Source: JBOGTC01 sp050692055
GTDB lineage: Bacteria > Chloroflexota > Limnocylindria > QHBO01
DNA: 11,634 nt
NCBI GenBank assembly: GCA_050692055.1
Contig: JBOGTC010000038.1
Coordinates: forward strand, 1-11,634
Direction: 5' to 3'
In this document: positions 5,661 to 11,187 of the stretch, piece after piece
How the letters are laid out: every line of letters starts with the position of its first letter
How positions within the stretch are numbered: position 1 is the first letter of the stretch
The notes under the pieces: generated by a model
Databases searched by the model: none
Seen by the model: the letters and a program-made list of their open reading frames with translations, nothing else
Told to the model about the DNA's origin: nothing
Position numbers and translations under genes: made by a program

Positions 5661-7070
5661 ATGCCTGAAGGCAGCAGTACCAGTGGCGACCCGATCATAG
5701 ACTTCGGGGTTGTCGCCATTCTCATCCTCCTCGGCGGCTTCTTCGCCGCGTCGGAGATCGCCCTCATCACGGTGAAGCGCCACCGCCTCAGCCAGCTGGC
5801 CGATGAGGGAAATCGGCAGGCCCGCACCGCGCACCGCCTGACCGCGGATCCGAGCCGCTTCCTGGCCACGATCCAGATCGCGATCACCTTCCTCGGGTTC
5901 CTCGCCGGCGCCACCGGCGCAGTGGCCTTCTCCCCGGGGCTGGCCGACCTGCTCGAGCGGGTGTCCGGGACGTGGCTACAGGAGGAGACAGCCGACACGA
6001 TCGCCTTCGTCTTCATGACGCTCGTCATCGCGCTGGTCTCGATCATCATCGGCGAGCTCGTGCCAAAGACGCTGGCGCTCTCGTTCCCCGAGCGCCTCTC
6101 GCTCTTCGTGGCCCGGCCCATTGGCTGGATGGATCGGCTCCTGTCGCCGGTTGTGTGGTTCGTCTCGACCGTGAGCAAGATCCTCGTCCGCCTGCTCGGG
6201 GGAAAGACGGAGCCCCAGGGGGGCTACCTCTCCACCGAGGAGCTCAAGATGCTCGTCGAGAGCAGCACCGAGCAGGGCGAGTTCGAGGAGGAGGAGAAGG
6301 AGATGATCCACGGGGTCATCGAGCTCGGCGACAAGAAGGTCCACGAGGTGATGATCCCGCGCATCGGGATACGGGCGGTCAACGTGGACGACCCGCTCGA
6401 CGAGGTGCTGGACATGATCGTACGGGCCGGTCACTCGCGCCTGCCCGTCTTCGAGGAGTCGCTCGACAACGTTGTGGGCATTCTCTACGCCAAGGATCTG
6501 TTGCCGTACCTGAAAGGCAACGGCCGCGGCAACGGCCCGATCGACATCCGCGGGCTCGCACGCCCACCGGTGTACGTGCCGGAGTCCAAGGCCGTGGACG
6601 AGCTGCTGCACGACATGCAGGCCCAGAAGCGCCACATCGCCATCGTGGTGGACGAGTACGGCGGCACCGCGGGCCTCATCACCATGGAGGACGTGGTCGA
6701 GGAGATCGTGGGCGAGATCCAGGACGAGTACGACACCGAGGAGTCGATGGTCGAGACCATCGAGTCAGACGGTGAGCTCGCCTTCCGCCTCGACGGGCGG
6801 GTCAGCATGGACGACCTGCGAGACCTGTTCGAGCTGACCGATGACGACGAGCCCGATGAAGAGGCCTACGACACCGTCGGCGGCTTCATCGTCCACCGCG
6901 TGGGCCGCATCCCGCTGCCTGGGGCCGAGATCCCGTTCCGTGACGAGGTCGTGCTTCGCGTCGAGGCCGCCGAGCCGCGCCGCGTTGCCCGCGTCGTCGC
7001 CGCGCGGCCCCGTCGCGGCGAGGACGAGCCGGTCGCCGAGCAGCTCGACGAGGCCGGCCGCCGCCCCTAG
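5661..7070 (+). CDS. CNNM/CorC-HlyC family membrane protein with DUF21, CBS pair and CorC domains
   Basis: A 469-residue protein with the full domain order of this family. The N-terminal DUF21 membrane domain (about 12-180) has hydrophobic segments near 13-35, 67-92, 112-131 and 145-178, plus the motifs FFAASEIAL (27-35) and GELVPKTLAL (131-140). A cytoplasmic CBS pair follows (about 225-350) with SRLPVF (259-264), VVGILYAKDLL (271-281) and DEYGGTAGLIT-EDVVEEIVGEI (331-353). A C-terminal CorC_HlyC domain (about 370-435) contains DTVGGFIVHRVGRIP. Members are divalent-cation (Mg2+/Co2+) transporters or efflux proteins, and ATP binds the CBS pair in some. The older name 'hemolysin' is misleading. 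It follows glmU by 27 bases, probably cotranscribed. The Arg-rich C-terminal tail after about 438 is not conserved. Its substrate cannot be told from sequence. Confidence 0.92.
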   Translation: MPEGSSTSGDPIIDFGVVAILILLGGFFAASEIALITVKRHRLSQLADEGNRQARTAHRLTADPSRFLATIQIAITFLGFLAGATGAVAFSPGLADLLERVSGTWLQEETADTIAFVFMTLVIALVSIIIGELVPKTLALSFPERLSLFVARPIGWMDRLLSPVVWFVSTVSKILVRLLGGKTEPQGGYLSTEELKMLVESSTEQGEFEEEEKEMIHGVIELGDKKVHEVMIPRIGIRAVNVDDPLDEVLDMIVRAGHSRLPVFEESLDNVVGILYAKDLLPYLKGNGRGNGPIDIRGLARPPVYVPESKAVDELLHDMQAQKRHIAIVVDEYGGTAGLITMEDVVEEIVGEIQDEYDTEESMVETIESDGELAFRLDGRVSMDDLRDLFELTDDDEPDEEAYDTVGGFIVHRVGRIPLPGAEIPFRDEVVLRVEAAEPRRVARVVAARPRRGEDEPVAEQLDEAGRRP

Positions 7071-7082
7071 GACGTGGCCGGC
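7053..7082. terminator. GC hairpin between convergent genes
   Basis: GCCGGCC (7053-7059) and GGCCGGC (7076-7082) form a perfect 7-bp stem with a 16-base loop. It spans the stop of the CNNM gene and the 18-base gap before the stop of the oppositely oriented prenyl synthase. There is no T-run on either side, so if it ends transcripts it is not a classical intrinsic terminator. Confidence 0.35.
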
Positions 7083-7088
7083 GCGGAC

Positions 7089-8198
7089 TTACGCGGCGAT
7101 CACCGACTCGACGAGCTTTCGGAGCTCGATGCGGCGTTCCTCGGCGCAGGGCAGCTGATCCACGCCGCGCAGGGCGAGGTCGCGGTAGCGGCGTGCCTCG
7201 GACAGGGCGTGCTCACGGGCGCCGCAGCGCTCGAGGATGGCGAGGACCTCGTCGACCTCCTCGCGGGTCATCGGCCTCTCGTGCTCGAGGCTCGAGGGGG
7301 CATCGGGCGCGGCGGCCGCGTAGAGCTCGCGGAGGCGGGCGGCATCGGTCCCGGAGGCGTGCTCGAGCGCCCAGACCAGCGGCAGCGTCTTCTTGCGCTT
7401 GCGCACGTCGCCGGCCTGCGCCTTGCCGGAGTCGGCCGCGGTCCAGAACGTGCCCTTGACGTCATCGGCCATCTGGAAGGCAATGCCGAGGTCGTATCCG
7501 AAGCGCCGATAGGCCTCGACGCAGGCTTGGTCGTCGGTCGCCAGGATCGCCCCGGCCTGGACCGATGCGCCCACCAGCGCCGCGGTCTTCCTGCCGATCA
7601 TCTCGAGGTAGGCATCGACGGTGACATCGGTCCGTCGCTCGAAGCTGATGTCCAGGAACTGGCCCTCGCACAGCGCCAGGCAGGTTTCGTCATAGACGCG
7701 CATCAGGGCCAGCACGCGGCGTTCACTGAAGCCGTCGGCCAGGAGGCGGTAGAGGGCCAGGCGCGAGAGGGCGAAGAGCGCGTCGCCGGCGTTGATCGCC
7801 AGCGGCACGCCCCAGATGGCCCACAGGGTGGGGCGATGACGGCGCTCGCGATCGGCGTCCTCGATGTCGTCGTGGACGAGGCTGAAGTTGTGACCCAGCT
7901 CGACCGCGGCCGCACCCGGCAGGGCGCGCTGGTAGTCGCCGGTAAGCGACTGGTAAGCGAGCAGGCCCAGGAGCGGACGCATGCGCTTGCCGCGCGGTCC
8001 GTCATCCGCGTCGAGGCCAAGGTGATAGACGAGCATCTCGTACAGGGGACGCGCGTGCCCGTCACGCTCGTCGATCACGCTCCGCATCTCGGACTCGATG
8101 TCGCTCAGCAGGCGCGTAAACTCGGTCCTGATGTCCACGGCCGAAGCGTACCCCACCTCTTCGATCTCCTCGGCCAGTCGTGCCTTGCTTCGTTCCAT
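7089..8198 (-). CDS. Polyprenyl (geranylgeranyl/farnesyl-type) diphosphate synthase
   Basis: A 369-residue trans-isoprenyl diphosphate synthase that condenses IPP with allylic diphosphates; product chain length is not predictable here. Visible: the IPP-binding RGKRMRPLL (69-77), the first Asp-rich motif DDIED (110-114) followed by RERRHRPTLW, GDALFALS (138-145), Lys204 in GRKTAAL (202-208), and the second motif region FQMADDVKGTFW (241-252) with downstream RKRKKTLPLVWAL (266-278). The second motif is DDxxG rather than DDxxD; together with the GK...D-(L/V)R-x-RKK-x-LP block this resembles a subgroup common in Actinobacteria and Chloroflexota. The ATG at 8198 has no ribosome site but sits 7 bases after a -10-like TATCAT. 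The frame stays open upstream to 8876, but that part is antisense to recO. Confidence 0.92.
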   Translation of the reverse strand: MERSKARLAEEIEEVGYASAVDIRTEFTRLLSDIESEMRSVIDERDGHARPLYEMLVYHLGLDADDGPRGKRMRPLLGLLAYQSLTGDYQRALPGAAAVELGHNFSLVHDDIEDADRERRHRPTLWAIWGVPLAINAGDALFALSRLALYRLLADGFSERRVLALMRVYDETCLALCEGQFLDISFERRTDVTVDAYLEMIGRKTAALVGASVQAGAILATDDQACVEAYRRFGYDLGIAFQMADDVKGTFWTAADSGKAQAGDVRKRKKTLPLVWALEHASGTDAARLRELYAAAAPDAPSSLEHERPMTREEVDEVLAILERCGAREHALSEARRYRDLALRGVDQLPCAEERRIELRKLVESVIAA

Positions 8199-8216
8199 TG
8201 CAATTATGATACCACG
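8199..8216. promoter_or_regulatory. Candidate divergent promoter with a shared, symmetric -10 element
   Basis: On the minus strand TGGTATCAT (8214 down to 8206) is an extended -10 (TG, one base, TATCAT); the ATG of the prenyl synthase begins 7 bases after it, at the expected start of transcription. On the plus strand TATGAT occupies 8205-8210, the same bases less one, and would start transcription near 8217 toward recO. No good -35 is seen for either direction. Confidence 0.5.
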
Positions 8217-8261
8217 AAGTAGCACGTTACTCTGGCTGGGGCGCGACGCGGCAGGCAAGCA

Positions 8262-9050
8262 TTGAGCCCCCGGGGCCGTCTCTACAAGACGGAGGCGATC
8301 GTGCTGCGCTCGATGGATCTCGGCGAGGCCGACCGCGTCCTCACCGTCCTCACCCCGCGGCTCGGCAAGCTGCGGGTGATCGCCAAGGGCGTGCGGCGCC
8401 CGCGGTCGCGGCTGGGTGGCGGGCTCCAGCCGTTCAGCGACATACAGCTCGTGCTGGCGGTGGGCCGGACGTGGGACGTCGTGACGCAGGCCTCGCTCGA
8501 GGATCCGCACCTGGGCCTGCGAGACGACCTGCACTCCACGGCCGCCGCCTGGTACGTGGTCGAGCTCGCGGACCGCTTCTGCGAGGGCGCCGCCGACTCG
8601 CACGAGGCGTTCCGGCTGTTGGCCCAGGCGCTTTCTGCCCTGGACGCCGGCGGCGAGGTGGCACGCGAGGTCGTTGCGCGCTGGTTCGAGCTCCATCTGC
8701 TCGACGCCATGGGTTTTCGGCCGGAGCTGTCGCAATGCCTGGAGTGCGGCGCCGCGATCGAGCCCGAGGGGAACCACTTCGCGCCCGCCGCCGGCGGCGT
8801 CCTGTGCCCGCAGTGTGTGCACTCCGCGCTGTCGGCTCGGCCGATCTCGTCCGACGCCCTCAAGGTCGTTCGTCACCTCCAGCGCTCGCCGCTGGTCGGC
8901 GTGCTGCGGCTGCGCCTCTCGTCGTCAGTGCATCGGGAGGCGGAGCGGCTGCTGCACGCGACCGTATCGGCCGTGCTCGAGCGTGAGCTGCGGTCGCGCG
9001 ACTTCCTCGAGGAGGTTGCCGCCAGGGAGGCGGCCGCGGCGGTCCGCTGA
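8262..9050 (+). CDS. recO: RecO, recombination mediator and DNA repair protein
   Basis: A 262-residue RecO, which anneals SSB-coated single strands and, with RecR (and RecF), loads RecA at gaps. The N-terminal OB fold begins RLYKTEAIVLRSMDLGEADRVLTVLTP (6-32) and continues with GKLRVIAKGVRRPRS (35-49). The helical C-terminal domain contains a four-cysteine zinc site, CLEC (159-162) and CPQC (182-185). The zinc site is intact, as in Deinococcus RecO, whereas some RecO proteins have lost it. TTG at 8262 is the only start that keeps the OB fold whole; the next ATG (M18) would remove the first strand. The ribosome site is poor (AGG at 8253-8255). recO near a glycyl-tRNA synthetase gene is a known arrangement in several phyla, for example Bacillus. 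Confidence 0.94.
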   Translation: MSPRGRLYKTEAIVLRSMDLGEADRVLTVLTPRLGKLRVIAKGVRRPRSRLGGGLQPFSDIQLVLAVGRTWDVVTQASLEDPHLGLRDDLHSTAAAWYVVELADRFCEGAADSHEAFRLLAQALSALDAGGEVAREVVARWFELHLLDAMGFRPELSQCLECGAAIEPEGNHFAPAAGGVLCPQCVHSALSARPISSDALKVVRHLQRSPLVGVLRLRLSSSVHREAERLLHATVSAVLERELRSRDFLEEVAAREAAAAVR

Positions 9051-9056
9051 CCAGGA

Positions 9057-9260
9057 CTAGAGGCGATAGGCGGCCTCAGCGAAGCCGATCGCCTCGTCCA
9101 CGTGTCCGAGCCACCATTCGGCATCGCTCAGCTGGAAGAGGTCGTCGGCTGCGAGCTCGCTTCCGGCCCGGGCGTGCTCGAATCCGGCGCGGACAGCAGG
9201 CCAGTCGCGTCGCCGATACGCGTCGCGCGCTGCCTCAAGGGTGGTTCTCAGGTCTTCCAT
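9057..9260 (-). pseudogene. 67-codon remnant resembling the N-terminal TPR start of a LuxR-type or ATPase regulator
   Basis: The reading frame (ATG at 9260, stop TAG at 9059) encodes a helical segment: RDAYRRRDWPAVRAGFEHA (13-31), LAADDLFQLSDAEWWLGHVDEAIGF (36-60), then EAAYRL. The pattern A-x-RRDW-AA, L-x-x-DL-x-L--A-WWLG--DEAI, E-x-AY is the N-terminal TPR pair seen in large actinobacterial and Chloroflexota LuxR-family regulators and related proteins. Those go on for several hundred residues (Y-x-x-GD...), but this one ends exactly there, 6 bases from the recO stop. I read it as the 5' fragment of a lost gene or a small stand-alone TPR protein. A -10-like GATAAT lies upstream on the minus strand (9290-9285), so it may be expressed. 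Functional call is weak. Confidence 0.55.
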
Positions 9261-9299
9261 TGGTCAGCTCGGGTAGGGGCCTCGATTATCGCCTGCGTC

Positions 9300-9312
9300 G
9301 GCTAGACTCGAC
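9300..9312 (+). promoter_or_regulatory. First copy of 13-base GGCTAGACTCGAC, possible -10 region
   Basis: It contains TAGACT (9303-9308), a TAxxxT -10-like hexamer. The same 13 bases recur at 9561-9573. A transcript from here would run through the whole glyS leader (about 287 bases). No convincing -35 is visible. Confidence 0.35.
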
Positions 9313-9399
9313 CACGCATCGCTCAACATCTGTTGCTAGGATGCCGCGCCCACCGGCCTCCCGCGGCGCGCAACATGCCGGCGTTGCACCCCATGCAGC

Positions 9400-9503
9400 T
9401 ATCGGTGAAGAAGAGGCTCTTCCGGGGCCGATCTTCGCCGCTGGTTGCATCGGGTGAAAGGAACAGGCAAGAACAGGGCGATATCCGTCTCTTCTTCCCG
9501 GTA
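9400..9503 (+). ncRNA. Candidate structured leader RNA upstream of glyS
   Basis: TATCGG-t-GAAGAAGAG (9400-9415) pairs with CTCTTCTTCCCGGTA (9489-9503) in a 15-bp stem with a single bulged T (9406) and one G-U wobble (9402-9501). The wobble pairs only in + strand RNA. The loop of 73 bases contains a competing partner, TCTTC (9418-9422), that can pair with GAAGA (9407-9411) in a local hairpin, so two structures are mutually exclusive. It also contains a short tandem GAACAGG at 9461 and 9471. It lacks the T-box signature (AGGGUGGNACCGCG) and matches no riboswitch I recognise. It would be part of a glyS transcript only if transcription starts upstream, for example near 9315. Confidence 0.35.
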
Positions 9504-9560
9504 CCTCCACCTCATGCAACGGCCGGCGTTCCGCGGGGGAATCGGCTCAGGATCGCTCTA

Positions 9561-9573
9561 GGCTAGACTCGAC
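9561..9573 (+). promoter_or_regulatory. Second copy of 13-base GGCTAGACTCGAC, likely glyS -10 region
   Basis: TAGACT at 9564-9569 lies 32 bases before the glyS GTG, which would give a leader of about 26 bases carrying AGGAG at 9584-9588. Position and the repeat of the same motif at 9300 support a promoter role. The -35 is not recognisable. Confidence 0.45.
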
Positions 9574-9601
9574 ACCCCGCAGCAGGAGCAGCCGAACCGC
9601 C

Positions 9602-10966
9602 GTGCCCGCGCCGACCATGGACGTCATCGTCAGCCTCGCCAAGCGCCGGGGATTCGTCTTCCCGTCGAGCGAGATCTACGGCGGCATGGCGGGGTTCTGG
9701 GACTACGGTCCGCTGGGCGTCGAGCTCAAGAACAACGTCAAGGACGCCTGGTGGCGCCACATGGTGCACCTCCGCGACGACGTGGTCGGCCTCGACGCGG
9801 CGATCATCATGCACCCGCGCGTGTGGGAGGCTTCCGGCCACGTCGCCGGCTTCAGCGATCCCATGGTCGACTGCCGCAACTGCAAGCTGCGCTTCCGACA
9901 GGACGACCTCAAGGGCCAGCCATCCGAGATCGCCTGTCCCAACTGCGGCAGCAGGGGCACGCTGACGGACCCTCGCCAGTTCAACCTCATGTTCGCCACG
10001 CACGTGGGGCCGGTGGAGGAATCGGCATCGATCGCCTACCTGCGGCCGGAGACGGCACAGGCGATGTTCGTCCAGTTCGAGAACGTCGCCACCAGCATGC
10101 GCCGCAAGCTGCCGTTCGGGATCGCGCAGATCGGCCGGTCCTTCCGCAACGAGATCACGCCGGGCAACTTCATCTTCCGCGATCGCGAGCTGGAGCAGAT
10201 GGAGATGGAATTCTTCGTCCATCCCTCGCAGGAGGACGAGTGGTTCGCCTACTGGGTGGACGCCCGCCATCGCTGGTGGACCGATGTGCTTGGCATCGGC
10301 GCCGACCGCCTCCGCCTGCGCCCACACGAGGCCGATGAGCTCAGCCACTACTCGAAGCAGACCACCGACATCGAGTACGAGTTCCCCATCGGCTGGTCCG
10401 AGCTGGAGGGGATCGCCGACCGGACCGATTTTGACCTGCGCGCCCACGCCGACGGGAGCGGCAAGCGCCTGGCGATCTTTGACGAGGCGTCTGGCGAGCA
10501 CGTCGTGCCGTACGTGATCGAGCCGGCGATGGGCGTGGATCGTGCTGTCCTGGCGATCCTCATGGACGGCTACGCCGAGGAGCAGGTCGGACGTGAGCGT
10601 CGCGTGGTGCTGCGGATCCGTCCCGAGCTGGCACCGCTGAAGGTCGCCGTGCTGCCGCTCCTGCGCAACCGCCCCGAGCTCGTCGAGCGCGCGCGCCGCC
10701 TCACCGCCGCCCTGAAGCCGCTCGTGGCCGCGGCCTACGATGACACCGCGTCGATCGGCAAGCTCTACCGGCGCCAGGACGAAGTCGGGACGCCCTTCTG
10801 CGTGACGGTCGACGTCGAAGCGCTCGAGGACGGCGCGGCCACGATCCGCGAGCGCGACTCGATGACGCAGGAGCGTGTCTCCCTCGACCTCATCCCGGCA
10901 CGGATCGCGGATCTGGTGGCGGGCCGGGTTGCCTGGGAGGGCGTGAGCCGCGATGGGAGAGAGTAG
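9602..10966 (+). CDS. glyS: Glycyl-tRNA synthetase, alpha2 (eukaryote/archaeal-like) type
   Basis: A 454-residue class II synthetase that charges tRNA-Gly. Visible elements: the N-terminal RRGFVFPSSEIYGG-GFWDYGPLG (15-39), VWEASGHVAGFSDPMVDC (74-91), and a zinc-type cysteine quartet C91/C94 and C112/C115. RPETAQAMFVQF (148-159) and motif 2 FRNEITPGNFIFRDRELEQMEMEFF (181-205) follow, then EGIADRTDFDL (269-279), motif 3 EPAMGVDR (307-314), and an anticodon-binding domain starting at LAPLKVAVLPLL (343-354). All catalytic signatures are present. This is the dimeric single-chain form, not the alpha2beta2 GlyQ/GlyS form. GTG at 9602 follows AGGAG (9584-9588) by 13 bases; the ATG at 9617 is the alternative and would drop only five residues. 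The gene stands alone, with gaps on both sides. Confidence 0.96.
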   Translation: MPAPTMDVIVSLAKRRGFVFPSSEIYGGMAGFWDYGPLGVELKNNVKDAWWRHMVHLRDDVVGLDAAIIMHPRVWEASGHVAGFSDPMVDCRNCKLRFRQDDLKGQPSEIACPNCGSRGTLTDPRQFNLMFATHVGPVEESASIAYLRPETAQAMFVQFENVATSMRRKLPFGIAQIGRSFRNEITPGNFIFRDRELEQMEMEFFVHPSQEDEWFAYWVDARHRWWTDVLGIGADRLRLRPHEADELSHYSKQTTDIEYEFPIGWSELEGIADRTDFDLRAHADGSGKRLAIFDEASGEHVVPYVIEPAMGVDRAVLAILMDGYAEEQVGRERRVVLRIRPELAPLKVAVLPLLRNRPELVERARRLTAALKPLVAAAYDDTASIGKLYRRQDEVGTPFCVTVDVEALEDGAATIRERDSMTQERVSLDLIPARIADLVAGRVAWEGVSRDGRE

Positions 10967-11041
10967 GTGCGTCGGTCCAGGAGGCGGCTCGTGTTCAGCT
11001 TCGATCTAGATCTGCTCGGCCCGTCCCGCAGCCGGCGCGCC

Positions 11042-11175
11042 CGACTTGTCATATGCCGTCCTCATGCGCAATTGCGGCGCGGTCGCGGCGAGAATGTGGG
11101 CAAATGTATGTCGCAGCCTTTGGGGCCGCGGTCGACGGCCGGCTTATGCGCGCACCAGCTGCATATGACCAGTCG
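11042..11175. repeat. 15-base inverted repeat (14/15) upstream of the TPR gene
   Basis: CGACTTGTCATATGC (11042-11056) and GCATATGACCAGTCG (11161-11175) are inverted copies with one mismatch, enclosing 104 bases. Inside, TGCGC (11065-11069) and GCGCA (11150-11154) extend the dyad. The right arm ends at the first base of the ribosome site GAGGGGG (11175-11181) of the following gene. Confidence 0.65.
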
Positions 11176-11181
11176 AGGGGG
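11175..11181 (+). promoter_or_regulatory. Shine-Dalgarno GAGGGGG for the TPR gene
   Basis: It lies 6 bases before the GTG at 11188 and decides that start. The overlapping ATG at 11186 is followed by TGA and cannot be used. Confidence 0.6.
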
Positions 11182-11187
11182 CCGAAT

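Larger units (their letters stand above)
9261..9601. other. 341-base intergenic region before glyS
   Basis: This gap holds the two 13-base repeats (9300-9312 and 9561-9573), the long-range stem (9400-9503), a minus-strand GATAAT (9290-9285) that could serve the small TPR remnant, and a GCCGGCGTT repeated at 9378-9386 and 9522-9530. No tRNA, no T-box and no protein-coding frame with recognisable similarity is visible. It is unusually long for this gene-dense window. Confidence 0.6.
10967..11187. other. 221-base intergenic region between glyS and the last TPR gene
   Basis: It contains the palindromes GATCTAGATC (11003-11012) and CGCAATTGCG (11067-11076) and the large inverted repeat listed separately. 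I see no intrinsic terminator after glyS and no clear -35/-10 pair for the next gene. No coding sequence is supported. Confidence 0.5.

Noticed and set aside
7074..8222. A 382-codon open frame on the + strand opposite the prenyl synthase
   Set aside because: The minus-strand frame has every prenyl synthase motif; the + frame is low-complexity shadow typical of high-GC DNA.
8199..8876. N-terminal extension of the prenyl synthase frame by 226 codons
   Set aside because: It is wholly antisense to recO, and the prenyl synthase homology and the promoter place the start at 8198.
9500..9519. GGTACC flanked by GGTGGAGG on the minus strand, reminiscent of the T-box core
   Set aside because: It is on the wrong strand for glyS, the GGUGG-N-ACCGCG core is not matched, and no specifier stem is visible.
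9286..9566. Small frames on both strands in the glyS leader (77 codons each)
   Set aside because: There is no ribosome site, no recognisable motif and mutual overlap; the region is better explained by RNA/DNA structure.
11042..11175. Miniature transposable element with 15-base terminal repeats
   Set aside because: No flanking target duplication is visible and no second copy is present in the window; kept only as an alternative to an operator or RNA hairpin.
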